Source: CAYLNK01 sp964384675
Lineage (GTDB): Bacteria > Acidobacteriota > Thermoanaerobaculia > UBA5066
Direction: 5' to 3'
Length of the DNA: 20,373 nt
NCBI GenBank assembly: GCA_964384675.1
Contig: CAYLNK010000094.1
Location: forward strand, 1-20,373
In this document: piece after piece, positions 1-11,436 of the stretch
Layout of the letters: every line of letters begins with the position of its first letter
How positions within the stretch are numbered: the first letter of the stretch is position 1
Translations under genes and position numbers: made by a program
The notes under the pieces: model-generated
Database searches by the model: none
The model's input: only the letters and a program-made list of their open reading frames with translations
Told to the model about the DNA's origin: nothing

Positions 1-783
1 CACCGCCCGGGCCAGCCGCCGAAGCGCGAAACGAGCCGCGAGCTGGTACCGCTCTGCGGGCTCGAGGCTCAGCTCGTACCCCCGCGCGATCAGCCAGCGG
101 CCGGCCCGGGCCTCCACGGCGCCCACCTGCTCCGGCGTCAGGATCGAGCGCCACCCGCCGGTCACTCCGCCGGCGAGGTGGTCGGTGTGGAGGTTGGTCT
201 CGGGGTCGAACCAGGCCTCGGCATTCCCGTGTGCCCGCCTGAGGCGCCCCGCGAGGCGCGCCTCCTCGATCCGGCGCGCCTGCCGCTCGACGCCGAAGTC
301 CGCGGCGAGCCGCTCGGCGGCCCTCCGGTCGACCGCGACGTCGAGATGACGCGCGATCCGCTCGACCTCGGCCGCCGGGTCGGCCACGAGATCGTCGTAG
401 CGGGAGACGAGCACGCGCGGGAGACGCGTCCAGCGCCGATCGTTGAGCAGACAGCCTCGCAGGAACCCGCCGTCCCAGAGGTCCTCGAACTCCGTCTCGT
501 ACTTCCGCATCGCGGAGACCATCACGTCGCGCAGGTCGCGGTGGACGTGGAGCCCGGCGCCCCGGCCCGACCGCAGCTCGGCGGCCATCGCTTCGGTGCA
601 CAGGTGGCTCTTGAAGACCTTCCAGCCGGAGTCCCCGGCGAGGCGATCCCGGAGGGCCGGGAACTCCGCCGGTGGGACCCACTCCAGGCGCCGGCCCCGC
701 CCGGCGTCCTCGAGGAGCCGGGCCGCCAGCTGGAACTGGAGCGTCGATCCGGAGCGCTGCATCCCGCAGCAGAAGAGCCACAC
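1..783 (-). CDS. PAPS-dependent sulfotransferase, C-terminus cut by window edge
   Basis: Predicted to transfer a sulfuryl group from 3'-phosphoadenosine 5'-phosphosulfate (PAPS) to a hydroxyl or amine. Seen: 261 codons with no stop before the left edge. The N-terminus reads MWLFCCGMQRSGSTLQFQLA, a classic 5'-phosphosulfate-binding P-loop (RSGST at residues 10-14) placed right at the start as in this family. The 3'-phosphate-binding stretch HRDLRDVMVSAMRKY follows at about 81-95 (Arg82, Ser90). Start choice: GTG at 783 lies 2 bases after the TGA (788-786) of the upstream sulfotransferase, and no better start keeps the P-loop. The spacing implies translational coupling in one transcript. The two neighbours are clearly not close duplicates, since their P-loops differ (RSGST versus SGSGTT). 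The acceptor cannot be told from sequence; the setting suggests the peptide product or a sugar on it. Confidence 0.85.
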   Translation of the reverse strand, partial: MWLFCCGMQRSGSTLQFQLAARLLEDAGRGRRLEWVPPAEFPALRDRLAGDSGWKVFKSHLCTEAMAAELRSGRGAGLHVHRDLRDVMVSAMRKYETEFEDLWDGGFLRGCLLNDRRWTRLPRVLVSRYDDLVADPAAEVERIARHLDVAVDRRAAERLAADFGVERQARRIEEARLAGRLRRAHGNAEAWFDPETNLHTDHLAGGVTGGWRSILTPEQVGAVEARAGRWLIARGYELSLEPAERYQLAARFALRRLARAV

Positions 784-785
784 GC

Positions 786-1589
786 TCAGGCCCCCGCCAC
801 GGCCGTGACGGCCGCGGGCCAGGACGCCTGGTGGAGGAGGGGCCATTGCGCCCGCCGGCGCGCGTCGAAGAACGAGTCGAGGAGCCGCTGGTCGGCGGGG
901 GCGAGCTCGCGCCGCCAGCGGTCGAGCTTCGTGAGGTCGAGGCTCTCCCGCTCCAGGGCTCCGGCGAGCGCTCCCCCCGGCAGTCCGCTGAACGCCCCCA
1001 GACGTTCCGCCCAGGCGCGCGGCTCGGCGCAAAGCGACTCGTACGGGACGACGAGGAACGATGCCGGGGGCAGGGTGGCGAGCTGGGCCGCCATGTAGGT
1101 GAGCTGCTCCTCGCAGGTCACGGCACATTGCCGCAGGTGCTTGCCGAAGCGCCGCCGGAAGGACGAGTACGCCGAAGCGCACGGGTCGCGGTAGATCGCG
1201 ATCACGCGCCAGTCCTCGTGGAAGCCGGACAGGTCCGACAGGTCGGGGCGATGGCGATCGCCCTTCCGAAAAGGGGCCGAGCGCTTGTAGACGACGTGGG
1301 AGATCCCCTCCTGCCCCGGCAGACCGTGCAGCCGCTCGAGGAGGCCCGGCAGCTCGGCCCTGGCCTTCGCTCCGCGCTCCCAGGGCGCCGTCCGGTCCCA
1401 CAGGTTCGCGGTCGCGCGATCGAAGGCCTCCACCACCGCCCAGGACTTCGGCTCCCCGCGGGTGTAGGTCGTGTGGTTGCCGCCGAGCGACACGGCTCCG
1501 GGGACGCCGGACAGGACCCGCGCCAGGAGCGTGGTGCCCGAGCCCGAAGCTCCGACCACGAAGAGGAACCGGAAGCTCGCCCTGCCCAT
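786..1589 (-). CDS. PAPS-dependent sulfotransferase
   Basis: Complete 267-residue sulfotransferase. Seen: ATG at 1589, then FLFVVGASGSGTTLLARVL, the PAPS 5'-phosphosulfate loop (GASGSGTT, residues 13-20). The 3'-phosphate motif IAIYRDPCASAYSSFRR lies at about 131-146 (Arg134, Asp135, Ser residues 139-143), and VVPYESLCAEP is the family's usual C-terminal Tyr-Glu segment. Length is normal for a compact bacterial Sulfotransfer_1/3 protein. It is the first gene of a minus-strand pair with another sulfotransferase and is divergent from the plus-strand glycosyltransferase-like gene across 144 bases. No clear Shine-Dalgarno precedes the ATG. The acceptor is unknown. Hydroxyls made by the oxygenases at 9539-10393 and 11422-12267 or sugars added by the glycosyltransferases are candidates; this is inference. 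Confidence 0.88.
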   Translation of the reverse strand: MGRASFRFLFVVGASGSGTTLLARVLSGVPGAVSLGGNHTTYTRGEPKSWAVVEAFDRATANLWDRTAPWERGAKARAELPGLLERLHGLPGQEGISHVVYKRSAPFRKGDRHRPDLSDLSGFHEDWRVIAIYRDPCASAYSSFRRRFGKHLRQCAVTCEEQLTYMAAQLATLPPASFLVVPYESLCAEPRAWAERLGAFSGLPGGALAGALERESLDLTKLDRWRRELAPADQRLLDSFFDARRRAQWPLLHQASWPAAVTAVAGA

Positions 1590-1601
1590 CGATCAGGAAC
1601 G

Positions 1602-1618
1602 GCCCGGCGTGGCCGGGC
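1602..1618. repeat. Perfect inverted repeat in divergent intergenic region
   Basis: Seven-base arms GCCCGGC and GCCGGGC flank a 3-base centre, 13 bases upstream of the minus-strand sulfotransferase start. It could be an operator or an RNA hairpin in that gene's leader. In sequence this rich in G and C a chance origin is quite possible. Confidence 0.3.
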
Positions 1619-1697
1619 ACGGCCGCGCCCCGGGCGCAGCCGATCGTCCCGCGGACCGCGTCCGGCACGGCAGCTCCCCCGTCGGCACGGCGCGGAC

Positions 1698-1725
1698 TTT
1701 ACACCAGGAGACGCTCTGCTACGGT
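1698..1725 (+). promoter_or_regulatory. Putative promoter with near-zero leader, glycosyltransferase-like gene
   Basis: TTTACA (1698-1703), a 16-base spacer and TACGGT (1720-1725) resemble -35 and -10 boxes. The ATG at 1734 begins 8 bases after the -10, so transcription would start at or beside the start codon, giving a leaderless or nearly leaderless mRNA. The nearest purine-rich run (CAGGAG, 1705-1710) is too far from the ATG to be a ribosome site. A TACNNT -10 also precedes both genes that open NRPS transcripts here. Confidence 0.4.
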
Positions 1726-1733
1726 TGTCCGGC

Positions 1734-2621
1734 ATGCGACCCCTCCGGATCGGACACGTCGTGACGCCGGTGCGGGCGAGGCCTCCCTCCGACCTCGTCG
1801 TGGCCCAGCCGGTCACCTGGGAGTCGATGCGTCTGGCCCGCGCCCACGCCGCGGGCCAGGTCGAGGTGAGCCTCCTCTCCGCCCAGTACGCGGACGAGCG
1901 CGACCTGGTCCCGGACGGCTTCGTCCCCCTCTGCGACCTGGACCGCTCGGTCACCGAGCTCGCGCGGTTCGAGCGGCCGCGGCGCCTGCCGCTCCTGGCC
2001 GACGTCCTTTCCCGGCTCCACGCGGAGTGCGAGGCCGACTACCTCGTCTACACCAACTCCGACATCGCGGTGATGCCGCACTTCTACCTCGCGCTCGCCC
2101 GGCTGATCGCGCGGGGCCTGGACGGGATCGTCGTGAACCGGCGGTCGATCACCGACCGCTGGACCGACGTCGCCGACCTGCCCCTGATGTACGCCGAGGT
2201 GGGGACGCCCCACGAGGGGCACGACTGCTTCGTCTTCCGAAGGGACGCCTACCCGCGGTACCGGCTCGCCGCGATCTCCGTGGGCGTGACCTGGATCGGG
2301 CGGGCGCTGCTGTGGAACGTGGCGTGTCATGCGACGCGCTTCCTCGAGCTCGGCGACCACCACCTCACGTTCCACCTCGGCCCCGGGAACATGGTGCTCT
2401 ACGCCGGGGATGCCATGGCCGAGTACCGCCTCCACAACCTGCGCGAGCTGGCACGCCTTCGAGCCGAGCTGGAGACGACGGCCGGGCCCTTCGCCCGGCA
2501 CGCCGTCCTGGCGCCGTACCTCGAGTGGGTGCCGGGGCCGGACGGGCGCGTCGTGCGACCCCCGCTGGACCGCACCCGCCGCCTGGCCCGCCGGCTCGTG
2601 TCGCGGCTGACCGGCCGCTGA
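1734..2621 (+). CDS. Glycosyltransferase-like conserved protein
   Basis: A 295-residue protein that I recognise only as a family type. It opens with MRPLRIGHVVTPV. At about 103-118 it has YLVYTNSDIAVMPHFY, which looks like the end of a GT-A-fold beta strand with an acidic metal or nucleotide-sugar site (Asp110). VNRRSITDRW (134-143) and GHDCFVFRR (162-170) follow. No signal peptide or membrane segment is apparent. I place it among nucleotide-sugar-transferase-like proteins with moderate trust. The ATG at 1734 is chosen because the protein pattern begins there and a promoter-like element sits just upstream; the frame stays open far upstream only as an antisense shadow of the sulfotransferases. 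It ends 44 bases before the NRPS, and its stop codon lies inside the NRPS -35 element. A role in decorating the peptide or a lipid carrier is inferred from context only. Confidence 0.7.
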   Translation: MRPLRIGHVVTPVRARPPSDLVVAQPVTWESMRLARAHAAGQVEVSLLSAQYADERDLVPDGFVPLCDLDRSVTELARFERPRRLPLLADVLSRLHAECEADYLVYTNSDIAVMPHFYLALARLIARGLDGIVVNRRSITDRWTDVADLPLMYAEVGTPHEGHDCFVFRRDAYPRYRLAAISVGVTWIGRALLWNVACHATRFLELGDHHLTFHLGPGNMVLYAGDAMAEYRLHNLRELARLRAELETTAGPFARHAVLAPYLEWVPGPDGRVVRPPLDRTRRLARRLVSRLTGR

Positions 2622-2647
2622 CTCCCCTCGCGAGGTTCTAGTACTCT
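2618..2647 (+). promoter_or_regulatory. Putative promoter of first NRPS
   Basis: CTGACT (2618-2623), an 18-base spacer and TACTCT (2642-2647) match the element upstream of the stand-alone C domain gene (12311-12340), with about 19 of 30 positions identical by eye, including TGACTCCCC and AGTAC. The palindrome CCTCGCGAGG (2626-2635) lies in the spacer. The start codon GTG (2666) is 18 bases after the -10, giving a leader of only about 11 bases. The element overlaps the stop codon of the preceding gene, so the NRPS may be transcribed both alone and by readthrough. Confidence 0.42.
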
Positions 2648-2665
2648 CCGCCGTCCGTCCGGACC

Positions 2666-6579
<3,914 letters not shown>

Positions 6580-6583
<4 letters not shown>

Positions 6584-7515
6584 GCGCTCCCGCCGCCTCG
6601 ATCGTCGTCCCGACGCGCAATCGCCGCCCCTGGCTCGAGGAGACCGTCGCGAGCGTGCTCGGCCAGACGCTCGGGTCGTGGGAGCTGATCGCGGTCGACG
6701 ACGCGTCGACGGACGACACCGCCGCGTGGCTGGCCGCGTGCCGCGACCCCCGAATCCGCACGCTGCGCCTGGAGCAGCCCTCGGAGCGGGCCCGGGCGCG
6801 AAACCGCGGACTCGAGCGGGCCCGGGCCGACTCGGTGCTCTTCCTGGACGACGACGACACGCTCCCGCCGGACGCGCTCGAGGTCCACCTGGCGGCCCTC
6901 CGCGACCGGCCGGAAGCAGCCGCGTCCATCGGAGGATGGGACCGCTTTCGCCCGGACGGCACCCGCGTTCGGCGCCGGCTCGTGACGCGCACGCAGCAGC
7001 GCCGGATCTGGGACGACGTGCTGTTCGGCTGGAGCGCCCCCTTCGGCCAGATCCTGGTGCGGACCGCGGCCCTCCGGGACCTCGGCGGATGGAACGAGCG
7101 GGACGGGCTCATCCCCCTCGAGGACCACGAGCTCCTCCTGCGCCTCTCGCGGCGGCATCCGGTCGTGCTGATGCCCGAGGTCGTCCTCCGCTACCGGGAG
7201 CATCCCGGGCAGTGGCGTCCGGCCGACCTGCGCGAGAGGCTCGACGCCGTCCGGGCCGAGGCGCTCGCACGCGAGGTCGGGCCCGACGACCGTCCCCGGC
7301 GGCTCTTCGAGGCCGGGACCTCGTCACGCCGGGCGTTCGGGGCCTACCTCGACGCCCGGGCCTCGGAGGCGCTGGGCCTCTACCTCCGGGCGATGCGGCT
7401 CGCTCCCTCGGCGATCCGCTCGTCGCTCACCAGACGGGACGTGCTCGTCCCGTTCGCGAAGTGCCTCCTGGGTGGCCCGGCACTTCGCCTCGGCCGGCGG
7501 CTCCTCGGGCCGTGA
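6580..7515 (+). CDS. Family 2 glycosyltransferase
   Basis: A 311-residue GT-A fold glycosyltransferase expected to move a sugar from a nucleotide sugar to an unknown acceptor. Seen: ASIVVPTRNRRPWLEETVAS at 6-25 (GT2 N-terminal strand), AVDDAST at 38-44 (nucleotide-binding acidic pair), VLFLDDDDT at 86-94 (DxD metal site, Asp90-93), GGWNERDG near 169 and EDHELLLRLS at 181-190 (ED catalytic-base motif). Start: TTG at 6580 overlaps the NRPS stop as TTGA. The GT2 pattern begins at residue 6, and no ATG or GTG lies nearby in frame; an upstream ATG would need about 550 bases of overlap with the NRPS. The overlap means translation is coupled to the synthetase and suggests the enzyme works on its product. 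It converges with the sulfatase gene, 12 bases apart. Confidence 0.9.
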
Positions 7516-7527
7516 GACCGCGGCCGT

Positions 7528-9549
7528 TCAGTTGAGGTAGCCGAGGGCGCGCAGCGACCGGATGAGATCGGGGCTCATCTGATACGCGGGGTCGTGCGCC
7601 GGCCGGTCCCGGCTCATCGTCCCGAGGACGCTCTCCAGGCGCGACACCACCTCGGGCTCCTCCGCGGCGAGGTTGCGCGTCTCCTTCGGATCGGTGCTGA
7701 TCCGGAACAGCTCGCGCTCCCCTCTCGAGGAGACGATCAGCTTCCAGGGCGCCGCCTCCGCCATCGACAGGGTCCGGAAGAAGCGGCCCCCCTGTCGGTC
7801 GGCGACGGGCAGGCAGACGAACGTCTCGGAGGTCGAGACGGCCCGCGCCCTGCCGAACGGGATCCCGTCGAGGCCCGGCGGCACCGGGAGGCCGGCGTGC
7901 TCGAGCACGGACGGGGTGACGTCTACCGACTGGAACGGCGCCGCGGTCGACCCGCCGGCCGGGAAGCCGGACCGGTCGCGTCCCGCCTTGAGGAAGAGAG
8001 GCACCCGGACGAGCTCGTCGTGGAGACCCAGCCCGTGAGTGAAGACGCCGTGCTCGCCGAACGCTTCGCCGTGATCGCCCACGACGATCAGGAGCATCTC
8101 CGCGAACCGGGGATGCGCCTCGAGGGCCGCGAGGAGCCGGGCGAGCTGCGAGTCGACGTACGTCAGCTCGGAGTCGTACGCGTTGACCAGGCGGCGCAGC
8201 TCCTCCGGCGTGCTGGCGCGTCCCTTCACCACCGAGTCGTAGTACGTCCGCTCCGGCAGCCCGCCCTCCTCGCCGTAGCGCTCCCGCCACCCGAGCGGGG
8301 CCCGGTACGGCTGGTGCGGGTCGAAGAGGTTGACGAAGAGGAAGAACGAGTCGCCACCCGCCTGCCGGAGCGCCGAGAGCGACAGGTCGACGATCTCCGC
8401 GGCGCGACGGTCCGGCACCGGCGCCGGGCGCTCGAAAAGCTGGCTGTCGGAGAACGGATACCAGCGGCCGAGAGGCGCCAGGAAGGAGCCGCCGCGGCCG
8501 AAGCGGTACGGGTTGACACGCGCCGCGCCGCGCTGCCAGCCGGGCGACGCGTCGTACCACTCGAAGCCGCGGCCAGCCCCCAGGCCCGGGGCCAGGTGCC
8601 CGAAGTTCGCGGAGATCCCCACGGTCCAGTAGCCCGCCCGCCGGAGCTGCTGGGCGAGGGTCGGCACGTCGGGGCGGATCGGGGTGAGCTTCTGGGAGAC
8701 CCGGGGATCCACGATCGTCGCATCGCACTCGTGTCCGCCGTGCCGGGAGGCGAGGAGCCCGGTGAACATCGACCCGTGGCTCGGGAGAGAGCTCGCCGCC
8801 GACGCGATCGAGCGCTCGAACCTCACCAGGTGGCGACCCGCGAATCGCTCCAGGCTGGGCATCGTGTCGCGGGTGTACCCGTACGACTTCAGGTGATCGG
8901 CACGGACCGAGTCGAGCACCACGAGGACCACGGGCGGAGGTCCCTTCGCGAAGGCTCGCCCGGGCTTCTCCGGCTCCTTCGATCGGGTCAGAAGCGTCAG
9001 GGACACCGCCAGGTACACGAGGGCAGCCGCCGGGTGCGCGGCGCGACGGAGAAGGCCCCCTCGCGGCTGGAGCACCGCGACGGCGAGGGCGAAGGCGGCC
9101 GCCATGCCGAGCGCCAGAAGACCGACCAGCCGCCCCGAGGACGCGGCGCGCCCGCCCCCGGACAGGGCGGCCTGGAACGTGAAGCCCAGGACCGAGCCGG
9201 CGACCGCGCACGCCAGAGGCGCACCGGGACGACGCACGAGGAGGACACCTCCGACCACCGCACCGATCGCGAGAACGGCGACCGCGGGCGGACCCCAGGT
9301 CACCCGTCCCGTGGCCTGCGCCGCGGCCAGGAGCACGGGGACGGCCAGGAACGTCAGGGCCAGCGGCCGCTCCTCGCGGCGCCCGCCGAGGAGGATCGCG
9401 GCCGGCAGCTGCCACGCGAGCACGACCAGGAGCAGCGCGACCAGGAAAGAGAGACCGGCCGGCGCCCCCACCGCGCGCATGAGGGAGAGCTGGACGGCGA
9501 CGCTCGCCGCGGCACAGGCCGGAACCGAGGCCAGGCGCCTAAGGGTCAC
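7528..9549 (-). CDS. Membrane-anchored sulfatase (alkaline phosphatase superfamily)
   Basis: A 673-residue protein with roughly six or seven hydrophobic segments in residues 8-188, then a sulfatase domain. Seen: metal-binding VLVVLDSVRADHL (Asp213), SSLPSHGSMFTG at 253-264 where the nucleophile should lie, FVNLFDPHQPY at 405-414 and VVGDHGEAFGEHG at 489-501 (Asp492, His493). The canonical formylglycine motif C/S-x-P-x-R is here Ser254-Leu-Pro-Ser-His258, so Ser replaces Cys and His replaces the Arg. It may be matured by a radical-SAM (anSME-type) enzyme or work unmodified, as in related phosphotransferases. The protein probably sits in the cytoplasmic membrane with its domain outside. GTG 9549 overlaps the stop of the oxygenase gene by 11 bases, so the two form one minus-strand unit. 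It may remove or balance sulfates added by the three sulfotransferases; this is inference. Confidence 0.9.
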   Translation of the reverse strand: MTLRRLASVPACAAASVAVQLSLMRAVGAPAGLSFLVALLLVVLAWQLPAAILLGGRREERPLALTFLAVPVLLAAAQATGRVTWGPPAVAVLAIGAVVGGVLLVRRPGAPLACAVAGSVLGFTFQAALSGGGRAASSGRLVGLLALGMAAAFALAVAVLQPRGGLLRRAAHPAAALVYLAVSLTLLTRSKEPEKPGRAFAKGPPPVVLVVLDSVRADHLKSYGYTRDTMPSLERFAGRHLVRFERSIASAASSLPSHGSMFTGLLASRHGGHECDATIVDPRVSQKLTPIRPDVPTLAQQLRRAGYWTVGISANFGHLAPGLGAGRGFEWYDASPGWQRGAARVNPYRFGRGGSFLAPLGRWYPFSDSQLFERPAPVPDRRAAEIVDLSLSALRQAGGDSFFLFVNLFDPHQPYRAPLGWRERYGEEGGLPERTYYDSVVKGRASTPEELRRLVNAYDSELTYVDSQLARLLAALEAHPRFAEMLLIVVGDHGEAFGEHGVFTHGLGLHDELVRVPLFLKAGRDRSGFPAGGSTAAPFQSVDVTPSVLEHAGLPVPPGLDGIPFGRARAVSTSETFVCLPVADRQGGRFFRTLSMAEAAPWKLIVSSRGERELFRISTDPKETRNLAAEEPEVVSRLESVLGTMSRDRPAHDPAYQMSPDLIRSLRALGYLN

Positions 9550-10393
9550 GCGGGAAGAAGATCGGCGGGACGAACATCTTCAGGACGTCCGCGGGATGTC
9601 TCACGAGCTCCAGCGCGATCGGGGGCACCAGCCTCTTCAGGCCTCGCGCCGAGAGAGCCGGCGTCTCGGCCCCCACCCAGTTCGGCTCGTGGAGCCGGTA
9701 CTGGATCCGCTGGTCGACCGGCAGCTCCGTCGTGTAGTACCAGATCGTCAGGGACTTCCGGGTCATCTCCACCGGGCACGTGATCGGCCGCGGGAGGCCG
9801 TGGTAGGCGCGTGGCAGGACGTCGTGAATGACCGTCCGGTTCCAGATCGGCAAGAGCTTCACGCTCGTCTTCAGGTCCTTGTCCCAGAGCTCGAGGTGCC
9901 CGCCGTACTCCTCCTTCCACTCCTTGTTCAGATAGAGGAGCAGGTTCACCCGACGGTACGCGTGGAGCTTGTAGTGCCAGCTGAAGTCCGCGTGCAGCTC
10001 GAGGAACCCGCCGGTCCGGTACTGGTGGAAGCCGGCGGAGTGAAGGTACGGATCCGGAAAGAGGCCGGCAATCCCGGTCAGCTCCTCGAGGAAGCCGAGG
10101 AACCGTGGCGACGTGAGGCTGGCCAGGAGCTCCCGGGTGTGCGGCCCGGCCTCGTCGAACCCGGCCGAGATCACCTTGCGGTACGCCTTGCCCTCGTCCT
10201 CGAGCGGTTTCCAGGCGGCCTCGTCCGCACGGGGCAGCTCGCTGAGCACCCGATCGAGAAGCGGGTCCGAGACCAGGCCGTCGAGGCAGCAATGCGGGAA
10301 GGGCCGCGCCGCGCGGAACGGGTCGCGATGGACACGCAGCAGCGCGGAGAGGTCGGCCAGGGGCTCGTCAGCCCGGATCGCGGTGTCGTTCAT
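9539..10393 (-). CDS. Fe(II)/2-oxoglutarate-dependent oxygenase (prolyl-4-hydroxylase-like)
   Basis: A 284-residue oxygenase expected to hydroxylate a C-H bond using O2 and 2-oxoglutarate. Seen: FLELHADFSWHYKLHAYRRV around 130-149 with the metal pair His134-x-Asp136, the strand LLLYLNKEW and GGHLELW, a distal His in RAYHGLPRPI (His198), and TRKSLTIWYY with the 2-oxoglutarate-binding Arg212 and Ser214. This is the full 2OG-FeII_Oxy_3 pattern. Start: the ATG at 10393 begins MNDTAIRADEPL and is preceded by a GGGGTGG-like stretch; the 33-codon upstream extension looks unlike protein. It shares a divergent 80-base intergenic region with a sulfotransferase and overlaps the sulfatase gene downstream. 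A hydroxylase paired with a sulfotransferase suggests hydroxylation followed by sulfation of the product. The substrate is unknown; an amino acid, a carrier-bound residue or a lipid are all possible. Confidence 0.9.
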   Translation of the reverse strand: MNDTAIRADEPLADLSALLRVHRDPFRAARPFPHCCLDGLVSDPLLDRVLSELPRADEAAWKPLEDEGKAYRKVISAGFDEAGPHTRELLASLTSPRFLGFLEELTGIAGLFPDPYLHSAGFHQYRTGGFLELHADFSWHYKLHAYRRVNLLLYLNKEWKEEYGGHLELWDKDLKTSVKLLPIWNRTVIHDVLPRAYHGLPRPITCPVEMTRKSLTIWYYTTELPVDQRIQYRLHEPNWVGAETPALSARGLKRLVPPIALELVRHPADVLKMFVPPIFFPRDP

Positions 10394-10408
10394 GCCAGCG
10401 CCACCCCG

Positions 10409-10437
10409 ATTCTGCGAGCGTCGAGTCGGCGCCGCAA
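10409..10437 (-). promoter_or_regulatory. Putative promoter of oxygenase-sulfatase pair
   Basis: Read on the minus strand, TTGCGG, a 17-base spacer and CAGAAT resemble -35 and -10 boxes. The ATG at 10393 lies 15 bases after the -10, giving a leader of about 9 bases. No convincing -35 is visible for the divergent sulfotransferase, which has only TAGGGT (10459-10464) 9 bases before its ATG. Confidence 0.33.
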
Positions 10438-10473
10438 GCGATCCGCCCCCTCGTGGGGTAGGGTCGGGGACGC

Positions 10474-11418
10474 ATGAAGGCCATCGGCGCACACCTGGAC
10501 CGGCTTCTGGCCGGCCGGATCGATCCGTCCCGCTCGCTCGTCGTCTCGGGCTTCTGGCGGAGCGGCACGACCTGGCTCCAGGAGGCCCTGGCGCGGCTCC
10601 TCGGAGCCAAGACCGTGTTCGAGCCGTTCCACTTCTCGGTCGGGGCCGCCCGTCCGCTGCACGAGCACCATGGTGTGGCGGAGCGCTCGGAGCCGTACCG
10701 CGAGCTCTTCATGCCCTTCGCCCGGGCGGGTTCCATGCCGGCGCCGCTGCGGTTCGCGTTCGAGCAGGCCCTGCGGTCCGCCGTGCCCGGGAGCGAGGTC
10801 CGCTTCCTGCGACGGAGCCCGCGCGAGAGCCTGCGCCGGCGGGTCGTCGTGAAGTGCGTGCGGGTCCCTCTCTGTCTCCACGCCGCGCAGGCCGCCTTCG
10901 GCATGCCGGTCGTCCACGTGCGACGCGACCCCCGGGCCGTCGTGGCGAGCGCGCGCCTGACCGACTGGGCCTGGCTCTTCGACCACCTCTCCCTCCGCGA
11001 GCAGCTCCTCGAGCCCGCCGACGGGCGGGCCGCCGCCTTCGAGCCCTGGCGCGAGGAGATCCTCCGCCTGGATCGCGGGGACGTGATCGAGCGCCTGGCC
11101 GCGTACTGGGCGCTCACCGAGCACACTCTCCGGGAGGCCTACGGGACCGCGCCTCCGCCCGCGCCGACCCGCTTCGTGAGCTACGAGGAGCTGTGCCGGA
11201 CGCCCGCGGAGTCGTTGCCCGGCTTGCTCGCCCACCTGGGGCTCCCCGTCGAGGCCCGGGACGGCGCGCCCGCCGTGGACAGCCGCACGACCGCCCGGTC
11301 GCGCCGCGGCGCGAGCGTCGAGGAGCGCATCGACGGGTGGAAGACGGTTCTCACCCCGGACGAGGCGCGCCGTGTCGAGGGCGTGGTGGAGAGGCTCGGC
11401 GTTCCGGCGCCGCTCTGA
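10474..11418 (+). CDS. PAPS-dependent sulfotransferase
   Basis: Third sulfotransferase of the window, 314 residues. Seen: SLVVSGFWRSGTTWLQEAL at 21-39 with the textbook RSGTTW 5'-phosphosulfate loop (29-34), and PVVHVRRDPRAVVASAR at 144-160, the 3'-phosphate site (Arg150, Ser158). YWALTEHTLREAY and FVSYEELCRTP are conserved C-terminal segments. The ATG at 10474 is the first start with a complete N-terminus and has a GGGG run 5 bases upstream. It lies between two oxygenase genes, divergent from the prolyl-hydroxylase-like one and converging with only 3 bases on the JmjC-like one. This arrangement supports sulfation of a hydroxyl created by one of them. It is distinct from the two sulfotransferases at 1-1589. 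Confidence 0.9.
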   Translation: MKAIGAHLDRLLAGRIDPSRSLVVSGFWRSGTTWLQEALARLLGAKTVFEPFHFSVGAARPLHEHHGVAERSEPYRELFMPFARAGSMPAPLRFAFEQALRSAVPGSEVRFLRRSPRESLRRRVVVKCVRVPLCLHAAQAAFGMPVVHVRRDPRAVVASARLTDWAWLFDHLSLREQLLEPADGRAAAFEPWREEILRLDRGDVIERLAAYWALTEHTLREAYGTAPPPAPTRFVSYEELCRTPAESLPGLLAHLGLPVEARDGAPAVDSRTTARSRRGASVEERIDGWKTVLTPDEARRVEGVVERLGVPAPL

Positions 11419-11436
11419 GCCTCAGCGGCTCCAGAG
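11413..11436. terminator. Hairpin across convergent stop codons
   Basis: CTCTG-AGCC and GGCTCCAGAG form a 9-base-pair stem with one bulged base and a 5-base loop, spanning both stop codons of the convergent sulfotransferase and JmjC-like genes (3 bases apart). There is no T-run, so intrinsic termination is uncertain. The symmetry would serve both directions. Confidence 0.35.

Noticed and set aside
672..1733. Upstream extension of the glycosyltransferase-like gene in the same frame
   Set aside because: The extension lies opposite two sulfotransferases and has antisense-type composition; a promoter-like element and ATG sit at 1698-1736.
7507..7525. Terminator between the convergent glycosyltransferase and sulfatase genes
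   Set aside because: Only a 5-base GGCCG/CGGCC stem with an 8-base loop and no T-run; too weak in such GC-rich sequence.
7594..9783. Open frame of 729 codons on the plus strand across the sulfatase gene
   Set aside because: Antisense shadow of the sulfatase and oxygenase genes; no recognisable domains.
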